Below are positions 7,592-15,605 of a stretch of 64,000 nucleotides of DNA, piece by piece. The DNA comes from Clostridiales bacterium. GTDB lineage: Bacteria; Bacillota; Clostridia; TANB77; CAG-508. Under the pieces are notes generated by a model, which saw nothing but the letters and a program-made list of their open reading frames with translations, was not told the DNA's origin and did no database searches. Each line of letters opens with the position of its first letter. The first letter of the stretch is position 1. The DNA lies in the NCBI GenBank assembly GCA_003525075.1, contig DQFO01000014.1:1-64000 (forward strand), read 5' to 3'. The position numbers and the translations under genes were made by a program.

Positions 7592-9955
7592 ATGGAATTA
7601 CTTTCACCTGTTGGTGATTTTGATTGTTTAAAAGCAGCTGTACAAAATGGTGCAGATGCTGTATATTTTGGAGCAAATAGTTTTAGTGCAAGAGCTTTTG
7701 CTTCAAATTTTGATGATGATACACTAAAAAAAGCTATAAATTATGCAAAAATAAGAGGTGTTAAAACAAATTTGACTTTAAATACTCTTATAAAAAATGA
7801 TGAAATGTATAATGCAATTGCTTTAGCAAAAAAAGCTTATGAATATGGTATTGATGCTATAATTGTTCAAGACTTAGGTCTTGCTCGTTATATGATAAAA
7901 AATTTTCCTGGTCTTGCTGTTCATGCTAGTACACAAATGTCTGTACATAATTTAGAAGGTGTTCTTACTCTTCAAAATATGGGATTTTCTCGTGTTGTGC
8001 TTTCTAGAGAACTTTCTATTCAAGAAATTGAACATATATGTAAAAACTCAAATGTTGAAATTGAGGCATTCGTACATGGTGCTCTTTGTATTTCATATTC
8101 AGGTCAATGTTTATTTTCAAGTATGGTTGGTGGTCGTTCTGGAAATCGTGGTAAATGTGCTCAACCTTGTAGATTACCTTATGAATTGTTAGAAAATGAT
8201 ACAACTATTGATAAAGGTTATTTATTAAGTCCTAGAGATTTATGTGGATTAGAATATTTGCCACAACTAGTAAATGCTGGAGTAACTTGTCTAAAAATTG
8301 AAGGTAGAATGAAAACTCCTGAATATGTTGCAACTGTTACTAGAATTTATAGAAAATATCTTGATTTAGCCATGTCAAAAAATGATTTTAAAATTGATGA
8401 AAAAGATAAAAAAGAATTATTACAAGTATTTAATAGAGGTGGATTTTCAAATGGACATCTATCTTCTACCGAAAATAGGAAATTAATATATACTCAAAAA
8501 TCTAATAATATGGGAATATATTTAGGAACCATTTCAAATTTCAATAAAAATCATGGATACATTTCATTTACAACTAATGAATTTCTACATGTTGGAGATA
8601 AAATTTGTGTTGAAAATAAAAAACATGAAACAAATCTATATACTATCTCTGAATTAATGAAAAATGATAAAAACATTACAGAAGCACATATTGGTGATAA
8701 AATAAAAATTGGTAGAATGAAAGGTGATATTTTTATAGGTGATAAATTATTCAAAATTTCTGATAAAGAATTAACAACTTCTGCATTAGAAACTATTGAA
8801 AAAGAGTATAGAAAAAGAAAATTATCTTGTGAAATGAAAGTTATCTTAAACTCCCCTATTTCTTTAAAAATATTTGATGATAATATATCTGTTAAGATTG
8901 ACTCTAATATAATTCCTGAACCTGCTCAAAAATCACCTATGACAAAAGAAAGACTTATTTCTCAAATCTGTAAAATTAATAATACACCTTATAATTTTGA
9001 AAATGTAACTATCGAATTAGGAGAAAATCTTTATGTTCCAAGTATTAGCGGAATTAATGAACTTAGAAGACAATCATTAGCTCAATATGAAGAAAAACTT
9101 ATTTCAAGTTTTAGAAGATTATCTAATGCAAATTATACAGAAAACAATCCAAATTCATCACATAAAGAAACAAAAATAAGTTTATTATTGAATACATTAA
9201 ATTTAAGTTATGATTATTTAGAATTAAAAAATGTATCTAAAATATATATACCATTCAAATATTTTATAAATAAAAACTTTTCGCACCTACTTTTAAATGT
9301 TTGCCAAAAATTTGATACATATATTTATATGCCAATAATAATTAGAAATAATTACAATAGATTAATAAAAAATAACTTACCAACTATTTTAGGCAAATAC
9401 AAAATAAAAGGATTTGTTTTATCAAATATAGGAAATTTTGAACTTTTAAAAGATTACAAAGATTATGAATTTATATGTAATTATACATTCAATATATTTA
9501 ACAATTTAACTATTAATGAATTACCTGCAAATACAATAACACTATCACCTGAACTTAACAAAACTGATTTAAAAAACTTTAACACAAACAAGAAAACAGA
9601 ATTAATTGTCTATGGAAGAACTCCATTGATGAATTCAAATTATTGTTTATTAGGAAAATCAAATAAATGTTATTCAGAATGTGATCATAAATGTAATTCA
9701 ACAAATAAATATTATCTAAAAGACAGACTTGGATTTTTATTTAGAATTATACCAGATAATATCCAAACAATTACAACTATTTACAATAGTAAAATAACAT
9801 CAATCGAATATGATGGACTCCCTATTGATTTTGCAAGAATTGATATTTTAGATGAAAACATTTCTGAAATTAATGATATTATAAAAACTGTTTTAACTGG
9901 TAAAAAACTTGAAGGAAATCAATATACAAATGGAAACTTTAATAAAGAAATTTAA
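7592..9955 (+). CDS. U32 family peptidase with DUF3656 domain (RlhA-like)
   Basis: The N-terminal U32 domain begins MELLSPVGD and contains VHASTQMSVHN, VLSRELS, AFVHGALC and SGNRGKCAQPCR, all hallmarks of the family. A DUF3656-like segment follows (about residues 380-510). A long C-terminal part ends with a Cys cluster (NKCYSECDHKC) and DRLGFLFRI. Members of this family with DUF3656 include E. coli RlhA, needed for hydroxylation of 23S rRNA C2501; others (TrhP) hydroxylate tRNA wobble uridine. Peptidase activity is not assured. Starts at 7574, 7589 and 7592 are in frame; TTGGAGGA at about 7578-7585 best fits the ATG at 7592 (787 residues). Confidence 0.85.
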   Translation: MELLSPVGDFDCLKAAVQNGADAVYFGANSFSARAFASNFDDDTLKKAINYAKIRGVKTNLTLNTLIKNDEMYNAIALAKKAYEYGIDAIIVQDLGLARYMIKNFPGLAVHASTQMSVHNLEGVLTLQNMGFSRVVLSRELSIQEIEHICKNSNVEIEAFVHGALCISYSGQCLFSSMVGGRSGNRGKCAQPCRLPYELLENDTTIDKGYLLSPRDLCGLEYLPQLVNAGVTCLKIEGRMKTPEYVATVTRIYRKYLDLAMSKNDFKIDEKDKKELLQVFNRGGFSNGHLSSTENRKLIYTQKSNNMGIYLGTISNFNKNHGYISFTTNEFLHVGDKICVENKKHETNLYTISELMKNDKNITEAHIGDKIKIGRMKGDIFIGDKLFKISDKELTTSALETIEKEYRKRKLSCEMKVILNSPISLKIFDDNISVKIDSNIIPEPAQKSPMTKERLISQICKINNTPYNFENVTIELGENLYVPSISGINELRRQSLAQYEEKLISSFRRLSNANYTENNPNSSHKETKISLLLNTLNLSYDYLELKNVSKIYIPFKYFINKNFSHLLLNVCQKFDTYIYMPIIIRNNYNRLIKNNLPTILGKYKIKGFVLSNIGNFELLKDYKDYEFICNYTFNIFNNLTINELPANTITLSPELNKTDLKNFNTNKKTELIVYGRTPLMNSNYCLLGKSNKCYSECDHKCNSTNKYYLKDRLGFLFRIIPDNIQTITTIYNSKITSIEYDGLPIDFARIDILDENISEINDIIKTVLTGKKLEGNQYTNGNFNKEI

Positions 9956-9985
9956 ATGAAGGAGATAAAATTCTCTTTCATTTTT
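9953..9985 (+). terminator. Terminator of the U32 gene
   Basis: A stem AAATGAAGGAGA / TCTCTTTCATTT with one G-U pair is followed by T6. It begins inside the stop codon. Confidence 0.75.
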
Positions 9986-10113
9986 TATTGTGTAGGAAAT
10001 TGTGTAACACTTTTTCTAACTTACCATATTATATATTATCAAAAGAAAAAATTTAAAGAATTACTTAAAATTCTTTAGCAAATCTTATCTTAATTATAAA
10101 GGAGGTGTTTTGT

Positions 10114-10233
10114 ATGCCAGAAAATAGAGGTTGTGGATGTGGCTTTGGTTTTGGAGATGACTGCTGCTGGATAATAATTCTTATACTTTTAATTTGTTGC
10201 TGTTGTGGTGGTAACAGAGGTGGATGTTGCTAA
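10114..10233 (+). CDS. Small cysteine-rich peptide (39 aa)
   Basis: A strong AAGGAGGTG site at about 10099-10107 precedes ATG 10114. The 39-residue product begins MPENRGCGCGFGFG and has ten cysteines: two in GCGCG, a CC pair before a hydrophobic core WIIILILLI, a CCCC block, and a final CC. The composition resembles small high-cysteine proteins annotated in clostridia and small sporulation-type Gly/Cys-rich peptides, but no function is assigned. The hydrophobic core could insert in a membrane. It follows the U32 gene after a terminator and is followed by two hairpins. Confidence 0.7.
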   Translation: MPENRGCGCGFGFGDDCCWIIILILLICCCCGGNRGGCC

Positions 10234-10254
10234 TCCTTTAGACATAATTAATAA

Positions 10255-10290
10255 TGTATAGAAAAATCACCTATATTGGCGATTTTTCCT
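10255..10290 (+). terminator. Hairpin after the cysteine-rich peptide gene
   Basis: GAAAAATCACC and GGCGATTTTTC pair with one A-C mismatch around a TATATT loop. In the reverse strand it closely resembles the hairpin in the U32 leader at 7462-7500. Confidence 0.5.
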
Positions 10291-10296
10291 ACACAC

Positions 10297-10320
10297 AAAA
10301 GGTCCTTATGGGCCTTTTTT
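10297..10320 (+). terminator. Intrinsic terminator downstream of the cysteine-rich peptide
   Basis: AAAAGGTCC pairs with GGGCCTTTT (one G-U) around a TTAT loop, followed by a T-run. Confidence 0.75.
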
Positions 10321-10345
10321 CTTTATAAAAAACCTTATATTTCTA

Positions 10346-10374
10346 TTGCATTTTTCTGTTTAATATATTAAAAT
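10346..10374 (+). promoter_or_regulatory. Promoter of the VWA surface protein gene
   Basis: TTGCAT, a 17-base spacer and TAAAAT lie about 35 bases before the start codon. Confidence 0.5.
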
Positions 10375-10408
10375 ATTACTGATACAATAAGAAGAAAGGA
10401 AGATTTTT

Positions 10409-11818
10409 ATGAAAAAGAAAATTTCAATAGCATTATGTTTGCTATTAATTTTAATTTCAACAACTGTTTTTGCCTCAACACCAGTAAAAATGGAAATTGT
10501 TGAAAATAATATTTGTAATATTAAATTAAATGAAAATTCAAAATTTGAAAAGAAAATTGTAAGTTCTGAATTAGACAAAAAACAAGTTACATTACAATTA
10601 CAAATTAATAATGATGCAATCAATAAAGTACCAGAAGGAGAATTAATGTTAGTAATTGATAACTCTTCAAGCATGACAGATAAAGTTAGTGAAGTTACAA
10701 GAAAAGATTTAGTTTTAAATTCTGCCAATAAACTTATCGAAAACTTACTAGCATTAAACTCATCTACATTAAAAATTGGTATTGTTTCATTCTCATCAAG
10801 TTCTGAAGTTTCAGAACAAGGAACAGAAAAAGATGCTCAATTAATATCTGACTTTACAAACGATTTTTCTATTTTAAAAGAAAAAATCAATTCTATTGAA
10901 GGAACTGGAGCTTATACAGATTTAGATGCTGGTCTAAAACTAGCTCAAAAAACATTTTCAACTGAAGACAATAACAAATATTTAATCGTGTTAACAGATG
11001 GCTTGCCTAATATGTGTGTTGGAAGTTCTGATTTAGTATCTGTTGAAGCATTAGAAAAAGTTATTTCCACAACTAACGAAACACTAAAATCATTAAAAAA
11101 CATCAATGTAATTTCACTTTTAACAGGTATCAGTTCTGAAGAAGCTGTTTTCAAAACTGATACAACAGGAAAATCTTATACATATGGTCAAGTTATTCAA
11201 GGTGTTTTTGGAACAACAGCTCAACCTACTATTGGAAAGTTCTATAAAATAAATGATAATGAAATTGAAAAAACAATTACAGAACAAATCTATGCAGATT
11301 TAGTTCCAGTTGAACAAACATTAAAAGATATAACAATTGTTGACTATTTCCCTCAATATATCATTGATAATTTTGAGATGGCTTATGTTGAAGGTATGGA
11401 TGCTTTAAAAATATCATCTGAAATTGATAAAGAAACAAATAGTATAACCTGGACAATTCCAGAATTAAAGGCTAAAGAAACATTAAAAGTTCAATATACA
11501 TTAACATTAAAAGATGAATTTAATGAAAAAATAATTAATCAAATATTAGATACAAACCAAAAAGTTGAAATTAATTATAAAGATTTTGATAATACAGAAA
11601 AAACTACAGAATCAACTGTAACACCAAAATTAAAACTTACTGCAATAAAAGCTGAAGAGCCAAAAACAGAACCAACTATAACTGAACCAACAAAAGATGA
11701 AACAAAAGCCCCAGAAGAATTACCAAAAACAGGTGCTCCGATATTATTTGGATTTATAACTGTTGCTACAGTATCAACTATTGCCTTTGCAGTAAAATCA
11801 AAAAAGTTTAATTTCTAA
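10409..11818 (+). CDS. Sortase-anchored VWA domain surface protein (LPXTG)
   Basis: The 469-residue protein has a signal peptide (1-22, cleaved near VFAS), a von Willebrand factor A domain at about 78-285 with an intact MIDAS start D84-N-S-S-S (VIDNSSSMTD), then a beta-rich region, a Pro/Thr/Glu-rich spacer and a wall-sorting signal: LPKTG near residue 438, a hydrophobic stretch and the basic tail KSKKFNF. It should be covalently linked to peptidoglycan by a sortase, though no sortase gene lies in the window. VWA domains with MIDAS bind ligands through a metal, so an adhesin role is likely. An ATG with GAAAGGAAG upstream sets the start. Confidence 0.88.
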   Translation: MKKKISIALCLLLILISTTVFASTPVKMEIVENNICNIKLNENSKFEKKIVSSELDKKQVTLQLQINNDAINKVPEGELMLVIDNSSSMTDKVSEVTRKDLVLNSANKLIENLLALNSSTLKIGIVSFSSSSEVSEQGTEKDAQLISDFTNDFSILKEKINSIEGTGAYTDLDAGLKLAQKTFSTEDNNKYLIVLTDGLPNMCVGSSDLVSVEALEKVISTTNETLKSLKNINVISLLTGISSEEAVFKTDTTGKSYTYGQVIQGVFGTTAQPTIGKFYKINDNEIEKTITEQIYADLVPVEQTLKDITIVDYFPQYIIDNFEMAYVEGMDALKISSEIDKETNSITWTIPELKAKETLKVQYTLTLKDEFNEKIINQILDTNQKVEINYKDFDNTEKTTESTVTPKLKLTAIKAEEPKTEPTITEPTKDETKAPEELPKTGAPILFGFITVATVSTIAFAVKSKKFNF

Positions 11819-11822
11819 TATC

Positions 11823-11857
11823 AAAGAAAGTCTATAAAATATAGACTTTCTTTTTAT
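11823..11857 (+). terminator. Terminator of the VWA gene
   Basis: A 14-bp perfect stem (AAAGAAAGTCTATA and its complement) with a short A loop is followed by T-rich sequence. Confidence 0.85.
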
Positions 11858-11883
11858 CTAATAATATTTTTTTATAAAATCTC

Positions 11884-11912
11884 TTGTAATTTTTTTTAAT
11901 CTGTGTTAATAT
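11884..11912 (+). promoter_or_regulatory. Putative promoter of tRNA-Trp
   Basis: TTGTAA, a 17-base spacer and TAATAT end 17 bases before the tRNA 5' end. Confidence 0.45.
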
Positions 11913-11929
11913 AATTAAGTAATTGATTT

Positions 11930-12004
11930 AGGGGCATAGTGTCAATGGTAGCACATCGGTCTCCAAAACCGCTTGTCTGGGTTCGAATCCTAGTACCCCT
12001 GCCA
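11930..12004 (+). tRNA. tRNA-Trp (anticodon CCA)
   Basis: The 75-base cloverleaf includes an encoded 3' CCA. The anticodon loop is CTCCAAA, anticodon CCA, which reads UGG. The T-arm GGTTCGAATCC is canonical. The acceptor stem AGGGGCA/TACCCCT has one C-A mismatch at position 6, and discriminator G73 is as expected for bacterial tRNA-Trp. Confidence 0.93.
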
Positions 12005-12010
12005 TATTGA

Positions 12011-12041
12011 AGAGAATAGTATTAACTATTCTCTATTTTTT
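12011..12041 (+). terminator. Terminator of tRNA-Trp
   Basis: AGAGAATAGT and ACTATTCTCT pair around ATTA, followed by ATTTTTT. Confidence 0.85.
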
Positions 12042-12059
12042 CATGAAAGGACTGATTAT

Positions 12060-12638
12060 TTGTCAAAAACTTTTTATTCAACAATTATATTTACACTTAT
12101 TATATGCACACTTTTTATTCCAATAATTTCTTCATCAAACTTTGAACAAATACCTACTAAAAAAGATTTAATATTTTTAGGTAATTCTAATTACGCTTGG
12201 CCAATTCCAGGTTATACTACTCTCTCCTCAAAATTTGGGAAAAGAATTGCTCCCACAACAGGAGCTTCAACATTTCATAAAGGTATTGATATTCCTGCAC
12301 CTGAAGGAACAAATTTAATTGCCACATGTGATGGAATAATTACTTTTACTGGATTCCTTGGAGGTGGTGGATATACAATAACACTTACTAATTATGATGG
12401 CATAAAAATTTCTTATTGCCATGTCTCCCCTATCTACATTGTTTATGTTGATGAACTAATTAAACAAGGCCAAATTATTGGTAATGTTGGACCTAAATAT
12501 GTTTATGGAGTATCTGGAAATACTTATAGTGATCCAGCAACTGGAAAACCAACAAATGGAGCCACAACAGGCTGTCATCTTCATATAGGCTTTAGAATTG
12601 AAAACAACTATGTAAATCCATTAGATTATTTACAATAG
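12060..12638 (+). CDS. M23 family metallopeptidase (short, secreted)
   Basis: The start is TTG at 12060, nine bases after GAAAGGA; the ATG at 12043 is in another frame. The 192-residue protein has an N-terminal hydrophobic segment (about 5-23) and one M23 lysostaphin-type domain. Zinc ligands are seen as HKGID (H and D) and HLH in GCHLHIGF, with a middle histidine in YCHVS. Such enzymes cut peptide cross-bridges in peptidoglycan. An insertion (VYGVSGNTYSDPATGKPTNG) precedes the HLH motif. There is no coiled coil, unlike the two M23 proteins near ftsX. Confidence 0.85.
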   Translation: MSKTFYSTIIFTLIICTLFIPIISSSNFEQIPTKKDLIFLGNSNYAWPIPGYTTLSSKFGKRIAPTTGASTFHKGIDIPAPEGTNLIATCDGIITFTGFLGGGGYTITLTNYDGIKISYCHVSPIYIVYVDELIKQGQIIGNVGPKYVYGVSGNTYSDPATGKPTNGATTGCHLHIGFRIENNYVNPLDYLQ

Positions 12639-12715
12639 CCAGTTTTTGTGGTATTATCATTAAGGTTTATAGATATCCATATAAAATCTAAATTTATATA
12701 TAAGGACTGATTCTA

Positions 12716-14428
12716 ATGGCATTTGATGGAATTGTTACACAAGCGATTACACATGAATTAAAAAATGATTTAATTGGTGGAAAAATTGATAAAATCCACC
12801 AACCAGATAAAAATACTATTCTTCTAGGAATTTATTCAAATTCAATCCATTATGCATTAAATATATGTATTGATGCACACAATTGCAGAATAAATCTAAC
12901 TACAAATTCAAAAGAAAATCCTCTTGTAGCACCAAATTTCTGTATGTTACTAAGAAAACACTTAATTAGTGGTAAAATTTCTACTATCGAAATGTATGGA
13001 TTAGAAAGATTAGTAAAAATTAATATTGAAACAATAAATGAATTTAATGAAATTGAAATAAAAAGCCTAATTATAGAACTAATGGGAAAACATAGTAATA
13101 TTATTCTAATTAATGATAAAAATATTATAATTGATTCATTAAGACACATTTGGGCAACAGATACTATTTACAGAGATATTCTTCCCTCTAGAACCTATAG
13201 CTTCCCAACTTCTGAAAAATTAGATTACACTAAAATATCTGACATATATAGTATCTTTCAAAATAATTTAAATCTATCAGTTGAAGAATTTTCAAAATTA
13301 TTTGCAAACACTTTTAATGGTTTTAGTTTATCATTTATAAAATCAGCTCTTGAAAAATGTAATATTACTACTATTAATAAAGAAAATTTATTAAAATTAC
13401 AAAAATATATAAACAATATTTTAACATTTCCAAATAATCTATATTTTACAGAAGTATATAAGAATAATAAACTTTCTGATTTTACTTTAAGCCTAGGAAA
13501 TAATGTTACAGTTGAAAAATTTTATTTAAATAAATTTATAGATAATTTTTATTTTTCAAGAGAAACAGAAGAAACATTTAATAATTGCAAAAATAATGCT
13601 TTAAAACTAACAACTGATTCGCAAAAAAAATTATTAAACCGTTTAAATAGTATTAATACAAAATTAAAAGATTGTGAAGAAAGAGATAAATATAGACTTT
13701 ATGGAGAATTAATAACTTCAAATTTATATAAATTAACAAATACACATACAGATTATATTGAACTTGAAAATTATTATGATAATAATAATCTAATCAAAAT
13801 TCCACTAAATAAAAAATATTCTCCAAATATAAATGCAAAACATTATTTCAAAAAGTATAACAAATTAAAAAATGCACTTCAAATTGTTTCAGTTCAAAAA
13901 GCTGAAACAGAAAATGAATTAAATTATATTGATAGTATTATTTTTGAAATAGAGTTAGCTTCTTCTACTAAAGAAATTCAAGAAATTTTAGACGAAATTT
14001 CAGAAAATTTAATAAAAAATAAAGTATCTCAAAAGAAAAAAAATACAAAAAATTCAAAAAAGAAAAAACAAGAAAAACAATACTCACCATTACATTTTAA
14101 TATAGATAATTTTGATGTATATGTCGGAAAAAATAATAAAGAAAATGATTGGCTTACATTTACATTTGCAAATAAAAATGATATTTGGCTTCATACAAAA
14201 GATATTCAAGGAAGCCATGTTATAATAAAAACTTTAGGATTAAATATTTCTGATGACACATTAGTAAAATGTGCAAAACTTGCTGTTGAACATAGCAAAG
14301 CAAAACTCTCATCTAATGTTCCTGTTGATTATTGCAAGGTTCAATATGTAAAAAAACCTAATAGTGCAAAACCTGGCATGGTAATTTTTACAAATAATAA
14401 AACAATTTCTGTCACATCTTGTCAATAA
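12716..14428 (+). CDS. rqcH: Ribosome quality control factor RqcH (NFACT family, FbpA/YloA-like)
   Basis: RqcH binds stalled 50S subunits with peptidyl-tRNA and adds C-terminal alanine tails. The 570 residues match the family length. NFACT-N (1-200) begins MAFDGIVTQAITHEL; a coiled-coil region lies at about 285-440; a Lys-rich linker (KKKNTKNSKKKKQEK) precedes NFACT-R (about 460-565) with NDIWLHTKDIQGSHVII. The position matching the DR motif (residues 97-98 of B. subtilis RqcH) reads Glu97-Arg98 here (GLERLVK), a conservative change in a functional motif. The protein was historically annotated as a fibronectin-binding protein. AAGGACTGATTCTA gives the ribosome binding site. Confidence 0.92.
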   Translation: MAFDGIVTQAITHELKNDLIGGKIDKIHQPDKNTILLGIYSNSIHYALNICIDAHNCRINLTTNSKENPLVAPNFCMLLRKHLISGKISTIEMYGLERLVKINIETINEFNEIEIKSLIIELMGKHSNIILINDKNIIIDSLRHIWATDTIYRDILPSRTYSFPTSEKLDYTKISDIYSIFQNNLNLSVEEFSKLFANTFNGFSLSFIKSALEKCNITTINKENLLKLQKYINNILTFPNNLYFTEVYKNNKLSDFTLSLGNNVTVEKFYLNKFIDNFYFSRETEETFNNCKNNALKLTTDSQKKLLNRLNSINTKLKDCEERDKYRLYGELITSNLYKLTNTHTDYIELENYYDNNNLIKIPLNKKYSPNINAKHYFKKYNKLKNALQIVSVQKAETENELNYIDSIIFEIELASSTKEIQEILDEISENLIKNKVSQKKKNTKNSKKKKQEKQYSPLHFNIDNFDVYVGKNNKENDWLTFTFANKNDIWLHTKDIQGSHVIIKTLGLNISDDTLVKCAKLAVEHSKAKLSSNVPVDYCKVQYVKKPNSAKPGMVIFTNNKTISVTSCQ

Positions 14429-14453
14429 TTTTTCAATATTTTTTTCATTAACA

Positions 14454-14482
14454 TTGAATTTTACATAATCTCATGATATAAT
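14454..14482 (+). promoter_or_regulatory. Promoter of the 119-residue hypothetical gene
   Basis: TTGAAT, a 17-base spacer and TATAAT lie about 40 bases before the start codon. Confidence 0.65.
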
Positions 14483-14523
14483 AGCATACGTTCGAAATAC
14501 ACACACTTTATGGAGGAAATTTT

Positions 14524-14883
14524 ATGTTAGAATTGTACTCAAAAAAACGGTTTGTAGTTATTTTTAAAGATTGTCCATTTGATGGTGATTGGAAAAATTG
14601 TTATTTGAAAGAAAATGAAATTGAATTAGGCTATTTAAAAAAATCAGGTAAATTTATCATTTTGAAAAATTTATCTATTAAATTTCCATATGATGAATTT
14701 TTGAAGCTAATTGAATCACCTAATTCTACTTTTGAAGATTTGTTACGTATTAGTCCAAATGTTTTAAAAATTTCTGATAATCAACATGCTGTAGAACAAT
14801 TTGCTTTTCAAAGAAACGTTTTTTGGAGAGAATTTTTCAATGTAAAAACTCAAAAGCAAAACTTCTTTGCCTTTAAGTTATAA
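14524..14883 (+). CDS. Hypothetical protein (119 aa)
   Basis: I do not recognise this family. The protein starts MLELYSKKRF behind a GGAGG site and has its own good promoter and terminator, so it is a single-gene unit. It has no signal peptide or membrane helix and is rich in Phe, Lys and Asn. The N-terminal half looks beta-rich (FVVIFKDCPFDGDW, FIILKNLSIKFPYDEF) and the C-terminal half more helical, with aromatic residues near RNVFWREFF. A cytoplasmic location is likely. Confidence 0.7.
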   Translation: MLELYSKKRFVVIFKDCPFDGDWKNCYLKENEIELGYLKKSGKFIILKNLSIKFPYDEFLKLIESPNSTFEDLLRISPNVLKISDNQHAVEQFAFQRNVFWREFFNVKTQKQNFFAFKL

Positions 14884-14890
14884 TTTCTAA

Positions 14891-14918
14891 AAAGAGGCTC
14901 ATTAACTTGAGCCTCTTT
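14891..14918. terminator. Bidirectional terminator between hypothetical gene and hpf
   Basis: An 11-bp perfect stem AAAGAGGCTCA/TGAGCCTCTTT is flanked by T-runs on both strands. Confidence 0.85.
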
Positions 14919-14934
14919 GATTTTTTATATTTTG

Positions 14935-15459
14935 TTATGCTTCTGGTTCTATTAAACCAAAGTTTTTACCATCTTTTAGTCTATGAATAACATTTACTTT
15001 ACCATTTTCTTGGTTAACAAATGTTAAAAACATTTGACTTGGTCTTTCTTCTAATTTTAATTTTGCATCTTCTGGTGTCATTGGTTTTATTTCATAATAT
15101 TCTACTTTTAAAATTTCATCTTCAACTTCATGTACTATTGTTTGTGCATTTAAGTCTTTTAAGCTTGAATCTTTTTGCATTTTTTCTCTTTTTGTTTTTG
15201 CTTTTCTAATTTGTCCTTCTATTATATCTATATCTTTATCTATAGATGCATATAAGTCTTTTTCTTCAGCAACTGCTCTAAATGTTTCTCCATTAGCCAT
15301 TACTTTGATTTCCGCTATTTGATAATTTTTTTCAACTTTTGCTATTATTTCAGCTTCTGCATTGTCAAAGTATTTTTCTATCCTTTCCATTTTCTTTTCT
15401 GCATAATCGTTTATTGCATCTGTTATCTTAAGTTCTTTTCCTGTAATTTTTATTTTCAT
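14935..15459 (-). CDS. hpf: Ribosome hibernation promoting factor, long form
   Basis: The 174-residue protein has the N-terminal RaiA/YfiA ribosome-binding domain (about 1-100, starting MKIKITGKELKITDAI) and the C-terminal dimerisation domain of long HPF (about 118-172, with MTPEDAKLKLEERPSQMFL). Long HPF dimerises 70S ribosomes into 100S particles in stationary phase. It is a single-gene unit with a promoter at 15510-15538. Confidence 0.95.
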   Translation of the reverse strand: MKIKITGKELKITDAINDYAEKKMERIEKYFDNAEAEIIAKVEKNYQIAEIKVMANGETFRAVAEEKDLYASIDKDIDIIEGQIRKAKTKREKMQKDSSLKDLNAQTIVHEVEDEILKVEYYEIKPMTPEDAKLKLEERPSQMFLTFVNQENGKVNVIHRLKDGKNFGLIEPEA

Positions 15460-15509
15460 AAAAAATCGCTCCTCTCTTTTCTTTTATTGTTGACACCTAG
15501 TTCATCCTC

Positions 15510-15538
15510 ATTATATCTTTTTTCTTGCTTTTTGACAA
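15510..15538 (-). promoter_or_regulatory. Promoter of hpf
   Basis: On the minus strand TTGTCA, a 17-base spacer and TATAAT are seen about 50 bases upstream of the start. Confidence 0.65.
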
Positions 15539-15576
15539 GGCTTTTCATAGAAAATTTACACCAAAACTGACATAAA

Positions 15577-15605
15577 AAAAGAAACGGAAATTTTCCGTTT
15601 CTTTT
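15577..15605 (-). terminator. Terminator of the GH18 gene
   Basis: AAAAGAAACGGAAA and TTTTCCGTTTCTTTT form a long perfect stem overlapping the stop codon, followed on the minus strand by T-rich sequence. Confidence 0.8.

Noticed and set aside
12043..12062. ATG start for the short M23 gene
   Set aside because: The ATG at 12043 is out of frame with the M23 domain; the in-frame TTG at 12060 has correct spacing from GAAAGGA.
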